Shown here: positions 5,709 to 11,238 of the stretch, piece after piece | How the letters are laid out: the number at the start of each line of letters is the position of its first letter | Position numbering within the stretch: the first letter of the stretch is position 1 | Source: Scatomorpha stercorigallinarum | Lineage (GTDB): Bacteria; Bacillota; Clostridia; Oscillospirales; Oscillospiraceae | Assembly (NCBI GenBank): GCA_944387865.1 | Contig: CALXGN010000031.1 | Location: 1-11,238, forward strand | Length of the DNA stretch: 11,238 nucleotides | Reading direction: 5' to 3' | Position numbers and translations under genes: made by a program | The notes under the pieces: generated by a model | Told to the model about the DNA's origin: nothing | What the model saw: the letters and a program-made list of their open reading frames with translations, nothing else | Database searches by the model: none

Positions 5709-6824
5709 ATGGCCCGCCGGGACAATGAGCTCTACCGCGGCAAGCGCAGGCGGCTGAACGTGCTGGCCCTGGCGCTCTCGGCCCTGGCCATGCTGGCCGT
5801 GGCGGTCATCGTCCTCTTTTACGCCTTCCAGCAGTACATCGTCTTTGACCAGGACGGCATCTCCCTCGAGCTGCCCCTCCTGGCAACGCCGGAGGCCGCC
5901 GTGGACGAGTCCGGCGAGCGCGTGTTCGAGGAAGTACAGGTGCAGCTGGAGATCGGCGAGGCCGACTACTCGAACGTGGAGGCCGTAGCGGGCGAGGGCC
6001 TGGAGCCGCTGCGCGCCATATTCGTGCCCGCCGCCAGCGTCAACTCCGTCTCCGTGCAGTCCTACGTCAACCTCATGGGCAGCTACAACGCCAACGCCCT
6101 GGTGCTGGAGGTAAAGCCCACCAGCGGCCAGCTCGTCTGGGCCAGCTCGTCGGAGACGGCGGAGGGCTTCGCCGTCAACGGCACTCAGAACATGGCCGGC
6201 CTGGTGCAGTCGCTCAAGGAGCAGGACATCTACCTGGTGGCCCAGGTGAGCTGCCTGGTGGACGACATGATGAGCGAGCGCGCGGCCACCTCCGCGCTGC
6301 ATCTCATCGACGGCTCGGCCTACAGCGACGCGCAGGGCGGCTGGATGGACCCCTACAGCTCCACCGTCGTGGACTACCTGACGGAGCTCTGCGAGGAGCT
6401 CGCCGGCTACGGCTTCGACGAGATACTGCTGAAGGCCGTCTCCCTCCCGGTGACGGAGGCCTCCATCCACTACAACGCGGCCCTCTCCTATGCGCCCACG
6501 CCCACCACCGCCGTCTGCACCCTGGCGCAGACGCTCTCCGCCGCCGTGCGCGGCGCCGGGGCCGCGGTCTCCGCCATCATCGACTCCCAGCCCCTGGCGG
6601 AGGGCCAGACGGCCCTCTCCGGCCAGGACATCGGCCTGTTCACAAAGGTGTTCGACCGCCTGTGCTGCTATGCCGCCACGGCCTGGCAGGCCGGCGCCAA
6701 CGCGGACACCCTCACCGCCCCCATGACCGTGGGCGACGCCTCGCTGCGCTACGCGCCCATCATGAACTACGCCCCGGAGATGAGCTGCTACATCATCCAG
6801 GTGCCCAGCTACCTCATCGGCTGA
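5709..6824 (+). CDS. Membrane-anchored DUF4015-like putative glycoside hydrolase
   Basis: From the ATG at 5709 the protein has 371 residues. A short basic cytoplasmic end and one helix (about 20-40) anchor it, and the rest should be outside. The main part resembles the DUF4015 putative glycoside hydrolase barrel: AIFVPAASVNSV, NALVLEVKPTSG (usually NAVVIDVKD), ...SLKEQDIYLVAQVSCLVDD, WMDPYSSTVVDYL and GYGFDEILLKAVSLP. In the family the last block usually reads FDEIQFDYVRFP; here the Asp and Arg are replaced, so activity is doubtful. A longer frame from 5646 would overlap rpiB and lacks a ribosome site, whereas GAGG/GAGGG motifs in the end of rpiB precede 5709. Its 3' end overlaps the convergent minus-strand gene by 16 nt. 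A role at the cell wall is inferred; the substrate is unknown. Confidence 0.7.
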   Translation: MARRDNELYRGKRRRLNVLALALSALAMLAVAVIVLFYAFQQYIVFDQDGISLELPLLATPEAAVDESGERVFEEVQVQLEIGEADYSNVEAVAGEGLEPLRAIFVPAASVNSVSVQSYVNLMGSYNANALVLEVKPTSGQLVWASSSETAEGFAVNGTQNMAGLVQSLKEQDIYLVAQVSCLVDDMMSERAATSALHLIDGSAYSDAQGGWMDPYSSTVVDYLTELCEELAGYGFDEILLKAVSLPVTEASIHYNAALSYAPTPTTAVCTLAQTLSAAVRGAGAAVSAIIDSQPLAEGQTALSGQDIGLFTKVFDRLCCYAATAWQAGANADTLTAPMTVGDASLRYAPIMNYAPEMSCYIIQVPSYLIG

Positions 6825-7099
6825 CGCTCGCGCAGCCGCCGCCGCGCGCGGCTCACCTGCTGCTCGCTGTAGCCCGTCAGGCGGCAGAAGTCCGCCGCCG
6901 TCATCTCCCCGGATATCACCGGCCCCAGCATGGAATAAATGAGCCCCCTCGGCCGCCCCGCGCGCCCGGAGGGGCTCATGCCTGTCCGGCAGCGCTCATA
7001 GAGCTGCCCCGTGCAGTAGCGCACGGGATAGGGGCACTTCAGGCAGCGCTCGATCTGCTCGCGGCTGTCCGTCCCGCCGTCATACGCCCTGTCTGCCAC
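6809..7099 (-). CDS. Small Cys4 protein with helix-turn-helix
   Basis: This is a 96-residue protein from a GTG start. The first half carries four cysteines in C-x2-C-x6-C-x7-C spacing (19, 22, 29, 37; CLKCPYPVRYC), likely a zinc site. The second half has a helix-turn-helix-like stretch (about 66-90) containing TAADFCRLTGYSEQQVSRAR and a basic end. This suggests a small DNA-binding regulator. The start overlaps the end of the upstream Cys-rich gene by 20 nt, so translation is probably coupled; the ribosome site is weak (GGTGAG). I do not recognise a named family. The 3' end overlaps the convergent barrel-protein gene, with no terminator between. Confidence 0.6.
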   Translation of the reverse strand: MADRAYDGGTDSREQIERCLKCPYPVRYCTGQLYERCRTGMSPSGRAGRPRGLIYSMLGPVISGEMTAADFCRLTGYSEQQVSRARRRLRERQPMR

Positions 7100-7331
7100 G
7101 GCTCACCGCCCCCCACATGCGCTCTGCCGCCCGCCGGCGGCGCTCGCCGCCCTCCTCCGCCGGCCGGAACGCCGCGCAGCCATCCCCCGCCGGGCACGGC
7201 CGCCTGCGCCCGGTCTGCAGCAGGTATTCGCACATCGGCATGGAGCGGCAGAGCGCCATGTCCAGCCCGATGTAGCAGTAGCCGCAGCTGCGGCAGCGCT
7301 CCGTGCAGCGCCCGCCCTGTGTCAATGCCAT
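7080..7331 (-). CDS. Small eight-cysteine protein, unknown function
   Basis: This 83-residue protein has eight cysteines (9, 13, 16, 19, 28, 34, 46, 52), including CTERCRSCGYCYIG, MCEYLL and TGRRRPCPAGDGC. That is enough for two zinc sites, or conceivably an iron-sulphur cluster. The tail is Arg/Glu-rich. Coding status is supported by an excellent ribosome site (AAGGAGG, 7 nt from ATG), a near-consensus promoter (7373-7401) and overlap with the next gene. The TGRRRPCPAG block recalls small Cys-rich proteins of Firmicute phages and integrative elements, from memory only. With the HTH partner it may form a regulatory pair. Function is unknown. Confidence 0.6.
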   Translation of the reverse strand: MALTQGGRCTERCRSCGYCYIGLDMALCRSMPMCEYLLQTGRRRPCPAGDGCAAFRPAEEGGERRRRAAERMWGAVSRGRQGV

Positions 7332-7349
7332 AGCCCCGCCTCCTTACAG

Positions 7350-7422
7350 GCAACTTAATCAAGTATAGGCATAATATATCAGCACTAATGCAACTTGTCA
7401 AGCCTAAAGTTAACTTAGTTGC
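7350..7422. promoter_or_regulatory. Cluster of operator-like repeats
   Basis: Three related sites flank and overlap the minus-strand promoter: GCAACTTAATCAAG (7350-7363), GCAACTTGTCAAG (7390-7402, covering the -35) and, in reverse, AACTTAGTTGC (7412-7422) next to the palindrome AAGTTAACTT (7407-7416). Such spacing around a promoter is typical of repressor binding. The HTH protein encoded downstream is the natural candidate; this is inference. Confidence 0.5.
7373..7401 (-). promoter_or_regulatory. Promoter of the Cys-rich gene pair
   Basis: On minus: TTGACA (7401-7396), 17-bp spacer, TATATT (7378-7373). Transcription would start near 7366, about 35 nt before the ATG at 7331. It is the only A/T-rich patch in the neighbourhood. 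Confidence 0.8.
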
Positions 7423-7442
7423 ACAGCAAGATCCTGCTGTGC
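7421..7442. promoter_or_regulatory. Dyad between divergent promoters
   Basis: GCACAGCA (7421-7428) and TGCTGTGC (7435-7442) form an 8-bp inverted repeat around 6 nt, and a further GCACAGC occurs at 7450-7456. No T-tract follows on either strand. It lies upstream of the receptor promoter, so a regulator site for the transporter operon is more likely than a terminator. Confidence 0.45.
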
Positions 7443-7474
7443 AGCAAACGCACAGCTATTTTGGCAGAAAAGGC

Positions 7475-7502
7475 TTGCTTTATTTCGCTACTGTGGTAGT
7501 AT
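7475..7502 (+). promoter_or_regulatory. Probable promoter of the ABC transporter genes
   Basis: TTGCTT (7475-7480), a 16-bp spacer ending in TGG, and TAGTAT (7497-7502) make an extended -10 promoter (TGnTAGTAT). TATAGT at 7500-7505 is an alternative -10. The start would be near 7509, giving a leader of about 40 nt before the ATG at 7548, with AAGGAG as ribosome site. Confidence 0.55.
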
Positions 7503-7547
7503 AGTGACTCGACAGCAACTCCATTTTCAAACGAAGGAGCGACAAAA

Positions 7548-8405
7548 ATGAAAAAGCTATTTGCACTGATACTGGCCCTGGCGATGGTGTTCGCCCTTGC
7601 CGCCTGCGGCGAAGAGCCCGCGGCGGAGAGCGAAGAGCCCGCGGCGGAGTCCGCGGCCCCGGCGGAGAGCGAAGCGCCCGCCGAAGACGCCGGCGGGAGC
7701 GACCTCGCCTACGTCCAGGATAAGGGCACCCTCATCGTGGGCATCACGGAGTTCGAGCCCATGGACTACCAGAGCGCGGACGGCGAGTGGATCGGCTTTG
7801 ACGCCGACATGGCCAAGGCCTTTGCCGAGAGCCTGGGCGTGACGGCCGAGTTCCAGGTCATCGAGTGGGACAACAAGGTGATGGAGCTCGACGGCAAGAC
7901 CATCGACGTGGTCTGGAACGGCATGACCCTCACGGACGAAGTGCTCTCGGCCATGGAGTGCTCCAACGCCTACTGCAACAACGCCCAGGTGGTCATCCTG
8001 CCCGCCGGCGTGGCTGACCAGTACCCGGACGCCGCGAGCATGGCGGAGCTGAACTTCGCCGTGGAGACCGGCTCCGCCGGCGAGGACATGGCCATTGAGA
8101 ACGGCTTTGCCTACACCCCGGTCGTAGACCAGGCCACCGCCGTGCTGGAGGTCAGCTCCGGCACCTGCGACGCCGCCATCATCGACAGCCTGATGGCCGC
8201 GGCCATGGTGGGCGAGGGCACCAGCTACGCCGACCTCACCTACACCATCCAGCTCAACAGCGAGGAGTACGGCGTCGGCTTCCGCAAGGGCAGCGACCTC
8301 TGCGCCGCGCTCAACGAGTTCTTCGTCGACGCCTACGCCGACGGCACCATGCAGGAGATCGCCGACACCTACGGCGTCAGCGCCGCCCTGATAGCCCAGG
8401 GCTGA
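7548..8405 (+). CDS. ABC transporter substrate-binding lipoprotein (SBP_bac_3 type)
   Basis: This 285-residue receptor has a lipoprotein signal (MKKLFALILALAMVF, lipobox LAAC with Cys20), then an Ala/Glu/Pro tether to about residue 48, then the two-lobe fold: GTLIVGITEFEPMDY, GEWIGFDADMAKAFAESLGV, WNGMTLTDEV, CDAAIID, EEYGVGFRKGSDL and DAYADGTMQEIADTYG. It should sit on the outer membrane face and hand a small polar ligand to the permease. In amino-acid receptors of this fold an Arg (Arg77 in HisJ) follows the ITxx motif and grips the carboxylate; here that position is Val132. The partner acidic residue (Asp213) is kept. An amino acid or derivative is the likely ligand, but specificity cannot be read. 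A hairpin follows before the permease gene. Confidence 0.9.
   Translation: MKKLFALILALAMVFALAACGEEPAAESEEPAAESAAPAESEAPAEDAGGSDLAYVQDKGTLIVGITEFEPMDYQSADGEWIGFDADMAKAFAESLGVTAEFQVIEWDNKVMELDGKTIDVVWNGMTLTDEVLSAMECSNAYCNNAQVVILPAGVADQYPDAASMAELNFAVETGSAGEDMAIENGFAYTPVVDQATAVLEVSSGTCDAAIIDSLMAAAMVGEGTSYADLTYTIQLNSEEYGVGFRKGSDLCAALNEFFVDAYADGTMQEIADTYGVSAALIAQG
7611..7652 (+). repeat. Tandem 21-bp repeat in receptor tether
   Basis: Two copies of a 21-bp unit (7611-7631, 7632-7652) differ at only two or three positions and encode EEPAAES twice. Partial copies continue to about 7688. They make the flexible acidic tether after the lipidated cysteine. Such repeats can change length by slippage. Confidence 0.7.
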
Positions 8406-8439
8406 GCGCCCCATAAGCCATACATAACAAAAAAGCCGG

Positions 8440-8469
8440 AAGCAGAGGGCGCTGGCGCTCTCTGCTTTT
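8440..8469 (+). terminator. Hairpin between receptor and permease genes
   Basis: A 12-bp stem (8440-8451 with 8456-8467, one G-T pair, loop CTGG) is followed by only a short T run. It probably acts as a partial terminator or a block to 3' decay, keeping the receptor in excess over the permease, a common pattern in such operons. The permease start is 28 nt further on. Confidence 0.6.
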
Positions 8470-8497
8470 GGCGCGGACAGGAGAGGTCTGAGCCCCC

Positions 8498-9349
8498 ATG
8501 CCAGTATTTCAAACCGTGATAAGCGCCCTCAACGAGGGCTTTATAGAGACGCTTAAGCTGTTTTTCGTAACGCTCGTCGGCTCCATCCCCCTGGGCCTCA
8601 TCGTCTGCTTCGGCTCCATGAGCCGCTGGGCCCCCCTGGGCTTCATCGGCCGCCGGCAGAACGCGCGGCGCCAGGCGCTGCTGCACGCCCTGGAAGAGGG
8701 CGGGAAAGTGGTCTCCGGCGCCGGCGCAGGGGCGCGCGAGCTCAGCGAGCAGCAGGCCCGCGCCCTGGCAAAGCGCCTGGCGCGCGGCGCGAAGCTGTTC
8801 CTCGGCTTCCGCCCCATCTCGCTCCTCAGCCGCTTCGTGGTCTGGGTGATACGCGGCACGCCGCTGATGCTCCAGCTGCTGATCGTGTTCTACATCCCCG
8901 GCTACATATTCGACAACAACCCCTGGAGCTTCCCGGAAGGCCGCTTCGCCGCGGCGGCGGTGATGTTCATCATCAACTACGCCTGCTATTTCTCGGAGAT
9001 CTACCGCGGCGGCATCCAGGGCGTGCCCGTGGGCCAGCAGGAGGCCGGCCAGGTGCTGGGCATGACCAAGGGGCAGATATTCTTCAAGGTGACGCTGCTG
9101 CAAATGGTCAAGCGCATCGTCCCGCCGATGGCCAACGAGGTGATAACGCTGGTGAAGGACACCTCCCTGGCCCGCATCATCTCCTTCCAGGAGGTCATCT
9201 GGGCCGGCTACGCCTTCCTCAAGGGCTCGCACGGCTATTCCGGCCTCATCTGGCCGCTGTTTTTCACCGGCGTCTACTATCTCATCTTCAACGGCGTCGT
9301 CTCCTTCCTGCTGGGCAGGCTGGAGCGGCGGCTGGAATTCTTCCGCTAA
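8498..9349 (+). CDS. ABC transporter permease (polar amino acid type) with extra loop
   Basis: This is a 283-residue inner-membrane protein of the HisM/GlnP permease family. It opens with FIETLKLFFVTLVGSIPLGL and continues with VVWVIRGTPLMLQLLIVFY, YFSEIYRGGIQGVP, then the ATPase-docking EAA motif around Glu182-Gly188 (GQQEAGQVLGM), and VKDTSLARIIS near the last helices. Such permeases are usually near 220 residues. Here about 55 extra residues (50-104, Arg/Ala/Glu-rich, helical-looking) stand between the first helix and the RGTPL region, in what should be a cytoplasmic loop. A single permease gene implies a homodimer. AGGAGAGG (8479-8486) supports the ATG. The ATPase gene follows after 13 nt. 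Confidence 0.9.
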   Translation: MPVFQTVISALNEGFIETLKLFFVTLVGSIPLGLIVCFGSMSRWAPLGFIGRRQNARRQALLHALEEGGKVVSGAGAGARELSEQQARALAKRLARGAKLFLGFRPISLLSRFVVWVIRGTPLMLQLLIVFYIPGYIFDNNPWSFPEGRFAAAAVMFIINYACYFSEIYRGGIQGVPVGQQEAGQVLGMTKGQIFFKVTLLQMVKRIVPPMANEVITLVKDTSLARIISFQEVIWAGYAFLKGSHGYSGLIWPLFFTGVYYLIFNGVVSFLLGRLERRLEFFR

Positions 9350-9362
9350 GGGGGGCGGCCGC

Positions 9363-10148
9363 ATGAGCATACTGGAAGTGAAGGACCTCGAAAAGCACTT
9401 CAACAAGACGCAGGTCCTCAACGGCATCAGCTTCACGCTGGAAAAGGGCCAGGCCCTGACCATCATCGGCTCCTCCGGCAGCGGCAAGACCACGCTGCTG
9501 CGCTGCCTGAATTTCCTGGAGACGCCGGACGGCGGCAGCATCGCCGTCAACGGCGAGACGCTGTTCGACGCCGCCGACCCCGCCACCCGCCGGGAGGCGG
9601 ACGTGCGGCGCAAGCGGCTGCACTTCGGCCTCGTGTTCCAGAGCTTCAACCTCTTCCCGCAGTACACGGCCCTGGGCAACGTCACGCTCGCGCCGCAGCT
9701 GCTGGCGAAGGAGCGCGCCGACTACAAGCAGAACAAAAAGGAGATACTCGCCGCCATCGAGGCCGAGGGCCGCGAGCTGCTGGAAAAAATGGGCCTCACG
9801 GACCGCGCCGGCCACTACCCGCACCAGCTCTCGGGCGGGCAGCAGCAGCGCGTGGCCATCGCCCGCGCGCTGGCCATGCACCCGGACATCCTCTGCTTCG
9901 ACGAGCCCACCAGCGCGCTCGACCCGGAGCTGACGGGCGAGGTGCTGCGCGTCATCCGCGGCCTCGCCGAGCAGCGCACGACCATGGTCATCGTCACGCA
10001 CGAGATGAGCTTCGCGCGCGAGGTCTCCGACCGCGTTATCTTCATGGACGGCGGCGTGATCGTGGAGCAGGGCGGGCCGGAGGTCATCAGCGCCCCCCGC
10101 TCGGAGCGCACGCGCCGTTTCCTCGCCGGCTACGCCGGCGCGCGCTGA
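9363..10148 (+). CDS. ABC transporter ATP-binding protein (polar amino acid type)
   Basis: This 261-residue cytoplasmic ATPase belongs to the GlnQ/HisP group. Walker A is GSSGSGKTT (36-44), the Q-loop Gln93 lies in VFQSFNLFPQ, the signature is LSGGQQQRVAIARAL (156-170), Walker B is ILCFDEP (Asp180, Glu181), the D-loop is SALD, and the switch His213 is in VTHEMSFAREV. All catalytic residues are present. Compared with the usual 240 or so residues there is an extra charged stretch (about 115-137, KERADYKQNKKEI) in the helical domain that meets the permease. AGGGGGG after the permease stop serves as ribosome site. It powers import with the permease at 8498 and the two flanking receptors. Confidence 0.95.
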   Translation: MSILEVKDLEKHFNKTQVLNGISFTLEKGQALTIIGSSGSGKTTLLRCLNFLETPDGGSIAVNGETLFDAADPATRREADVRRKRLHFGLVFQSFNLFPQYTALGNVTLAPQLLAKERADYKQNKKEILAAIEAEGRELLEKMGLTDRAGHYPHQLSGGQQQRVAIARALAMHPDILCFDEPTSALDPELTGEVLRVIRGLAEQRTTMVIVTHEMSFAREVSDRVIFMDGGVIVEQGGPEVISAPRSERTRRFLAGYAGAR

Positions 10149-10170
10149 ACTTTTGTTTACAAATTTCCAC

Positions 10171-10199
10171 TTGCATCGCGCGTAAGATTCGATTATCAT
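10171..10199 (+). promoter_or_regulatory. Probable promoter of the second receptor gene
   Basis: TTGCAT (10171-10176), a 17-bp spacer and TATCAT (10194-10199) lie in an A/T-rich patch after the ATPase gene. Transcription would start near 10206, about 85 nt before the ATG at 10290. The -10 lies within the dyad at 10195-10225, so binding there would block it. Confidence 0.5.
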
Positions 10200-10230
10200 G
10201 GCTGTGTGACAAACACAGCCATGATCTTTT
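10195..10230 (+). terminator. Strong dyad: operon terminator and/or operator
   Basis: A perfect 13-bp stem (10195-10207 with 10213-10225, loop GACAA) is followed by CTTTTG. It could end the receptor-permease-ATPase transcript. Because it covers the -10 and start region of the next promoter, it could equally be a repressor site. The sequence alone does not decide. Confidence 0.55.
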
Positions 10231-10289
10231 GCCGGGAGCGCCGCGCGAGGGCGCGCCGTTTCCCATTTTACGGAAAGGGGGCTTTGGCC

Positions 10290-11090
10290 ATGCGCGTCAG
10301 GAAGGCGGCGGCGCTGGCCGCCGTGTTGGCGCTGATGCTCGCGCTGGCGTCCTGCGGCGAGACGGTGGGCAGCTACCGCGTGCTGGACACGCTGGCCGAG
10401 CAGCAGTTCTCCATCGGCTACCGCAGCGGCGACAACGTCCAGCCCTATGTGGAGGCGGCCATCCGCGAACTGGCCGCGGACGGCACCATGCACAGCCTGG
10501 CCCTGAAGTGGTTCGCGGAGGACGACACCTCCTTCCCCTCGCGCGCCGGCGCGCTGGAGGGCGTGGGCACGCCCGCGCCGCGCACGCTGCTCATCGGCGT
10601 GGACAAGGACGCCTTCCCCATGAGCTACATCGACGAAAACGGCGCCTACGCCGGCTTCGACGTGGACGCGGCCAACGCCGTCTGCCAGCGCCTGGGCTGG
10701 ACGGCGCAGTTCATCCCCATCAAGGGGGAGGACGCCTTCGTGGAGCTCTCCAGCGGCAATGTGGACGTGGCCTGGGGCGGCCTCAGCCTCACGCTGGGGG
10801 AGGGCGAGGACTACGTCATATCCGAGCCCTACATGTCGAACTCCGTGCTGGTGGTCACGCGCGCGAGCAGCGACGTGCGCTCCATGCGCGGCCTCTCCGG
10901 CGCGTCCCTGGCCGTGGACGTGGAGCAGAAGTACATCGACGCCGTCCTCGCCAACGAGGACCTGATGGAGCGCCCGGACCAGATAAAGCGCGTCACCGGC
11001 GGCGCGCAGGCCCTCTTCAACGAGCTCAACAACGCCCAGGTGGACGCCATCGTCGTGTACAGCGTGGCGTTGCAATACTACGCCAAATAA
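10290..11090 (+). CDS. Second substrate-binding lipoprotein, circularly permuted order
   Basis: From ATG 10290 (AAAGGGGG upstream) the protein has 266 residues; the longer GTG frame from 10206 would start inside a hairpin and bury the signal. The lipoprotein signal ends LALASC (Cys22). Residues 28-79 then look like the normal C-terminal end of this receptor fold (QQFSIGYRSGDNV, AIRELAADGTMHSLALKWF). After a linker, residues 98-266 run from the normal beginning (RTLLIGVDKDAFPMSYIDENG, YAGFDVDAANAVCQRLG) to VDAIVVYSVALQYYAK, where the usual fold still needs the piece now at the front. This is a circular permutation. Two ligand contacts of HisJ-type receptors are changed (Arg to Glu171, Asp to Tyr257). 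It probably shares the adjacent importer or acts as a sensor; the ligand is unknown. Confidence 0.85.
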   Translation: MRVRKAAALAAVLALMLALASCGETVGSYRVLDTLAEQQFSIGYRSGDNVQPYVEAAIRELAADGTMHSLALKWFAEDDTSFPSRAGALEGVGTPAPRTLLIGVDKDAFPMSYIDENGAYAGFDVDAANAVCQRLGWTAQFIPIKGEDAFVELSSGNVDVAWGGLSLTLGEGEDYVISEPYMSNSVLVVTRASSDVRSMRGLSGASLAVDVEQKYIDAVLANEDLMERPDQIKRVTGGAQALFNELNNAQVDAIVVYSVALQYYAK

Positions 11091-11092
11091 GA

Positions 11093-11238
11093 TACGAGGG
11101 GGACTTCGTCCCCCTCGTAGGCTCCCCCTCTCCGCGCACGGCGCGGAGGTTGCGCCCACGGGGCGCAAGATAAGGTATCGCCCCGAGGCAAAGCCCCGGG
11201 GCGATTTTGGCCGCCCTATGCGGGCGGCCATTCCTATG
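11093..11238 (+). repeat. Modular hairpin array, copy 2 (inverted)
   Basis: Read on plus, it begins 3 nt after the receptor stop codon. E: 11093-11104/11108-11119. D: 11130-11137/11141-11148. C: 11150-11157/11161-11168. B: 11177-11189/11193-11205, one mismatch. A: 11209-11216/11222-11229. It matches 541-741 in order and linkers but in opposite orientation on the map, which is the same orientation relative to the gene before it. The A module and its flanks are identical in the two copies over about 35 bp. The element may continue past the window edge. Confidence 0.75.

Noticed and set aside
10206..10289. GTG start giving a longer second receptor
   Set aside because: It would begin inside the 13-bp dyad, has no ribosome site, and would place 28 Arg-rich residues before a normal lipoprotein signal. 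ATG 10290 has AAAGGGGG upstream.
9288..11231. Minus-strand open frame of about 650 codons
   Set aside because: It lies antisense to the ATPase and second receptor and crosses their promoter and hairpins; no recognisable protein.
541..11238. Composite transposon bounded by the inverted hairpin arrays
   Set aside because: The segment between contains essential ribosomal genes and no transposase, and the arrays sit like 3' elements after stop codons. The inverted layout follows from gene direction.

Overview
The window looks like chromosomal DNA of a GC-rich member of the Clostridia, most likely an Oscillospirales-type gut anaerobe. The reasons are the Firmicutes-type infC-rpmI-rplT operon with an L20-style attenuator, strong Shine-Dalgarno sites (AAGGAGG), Gram-positive lipoprotein signals, near-consensus housekeeping promoters (TTGACA-17-TATAAT) and high GC at third codon positions. 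The taxon is inferred from style and gene content, not from a marker match.

Layout. Positions 1-748 hold no gene I can support. They contain stem-loops and palindromes and end in a modular array of five or six hairpins (541-741) that begins just after the rplT stop. Positions 749-1945 on the minus strand are rplT, rpmI and infC, read from a consensus promoter (2122-2150) through a leader with a terminator and a matching antiterminator arm. From a divergent promoter (2283-2311) the plus strand carries a GT39/PMT-type membrane mannosyltransferase with a discoidin-like insert (2345-4216), a PHP-family histidinol-phosphatase-like enzyme (4273-5100), rpiB (5267-5707) and, one base after rpiB, a membrane-anchored DUF4015-like barrel protein (5709-6824). 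Two small overlapping Cys-rich genes run on the minus strand (6809-7331), behind a promoter with repeated operator-like sites. Divergent to them is a polar-amino-acid-type ABC transporter: lipoprotein receptor (7548-8405), permease (8498-9349), ATPase (9363-10148), then a second receptor with its own promoter (10290-11090). A second, inverted copy of the hairpin array (11093-11238) follows directly after that last stop codon.

How the parts fit. The ribosomal operon is probably feedback-controlled by L20. The ABC genes form one importer with two candidate receptors. The second receptor appears circularly permuted: the segment that normally ends this fold sits just after its lipobox, and the protein stops where that segment should begin. 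Both receptors lack the arginine that usually holds the ligand carboxylate. The small Cys-rich/HTH pair may regulate itself and possibly the neighbouring transporter.

Most notable points: the permuted receptor; the paired hairpin arrays, whose stems differ by compensatory changes while their linkers stay the same; the extra cytoplasmic block in the permease; and the Cys-rich/HTH pair with its operator-like repeats. I saw no tRNA, rRNA, CRISPR array, transposase, integrase or recognisable defence system.
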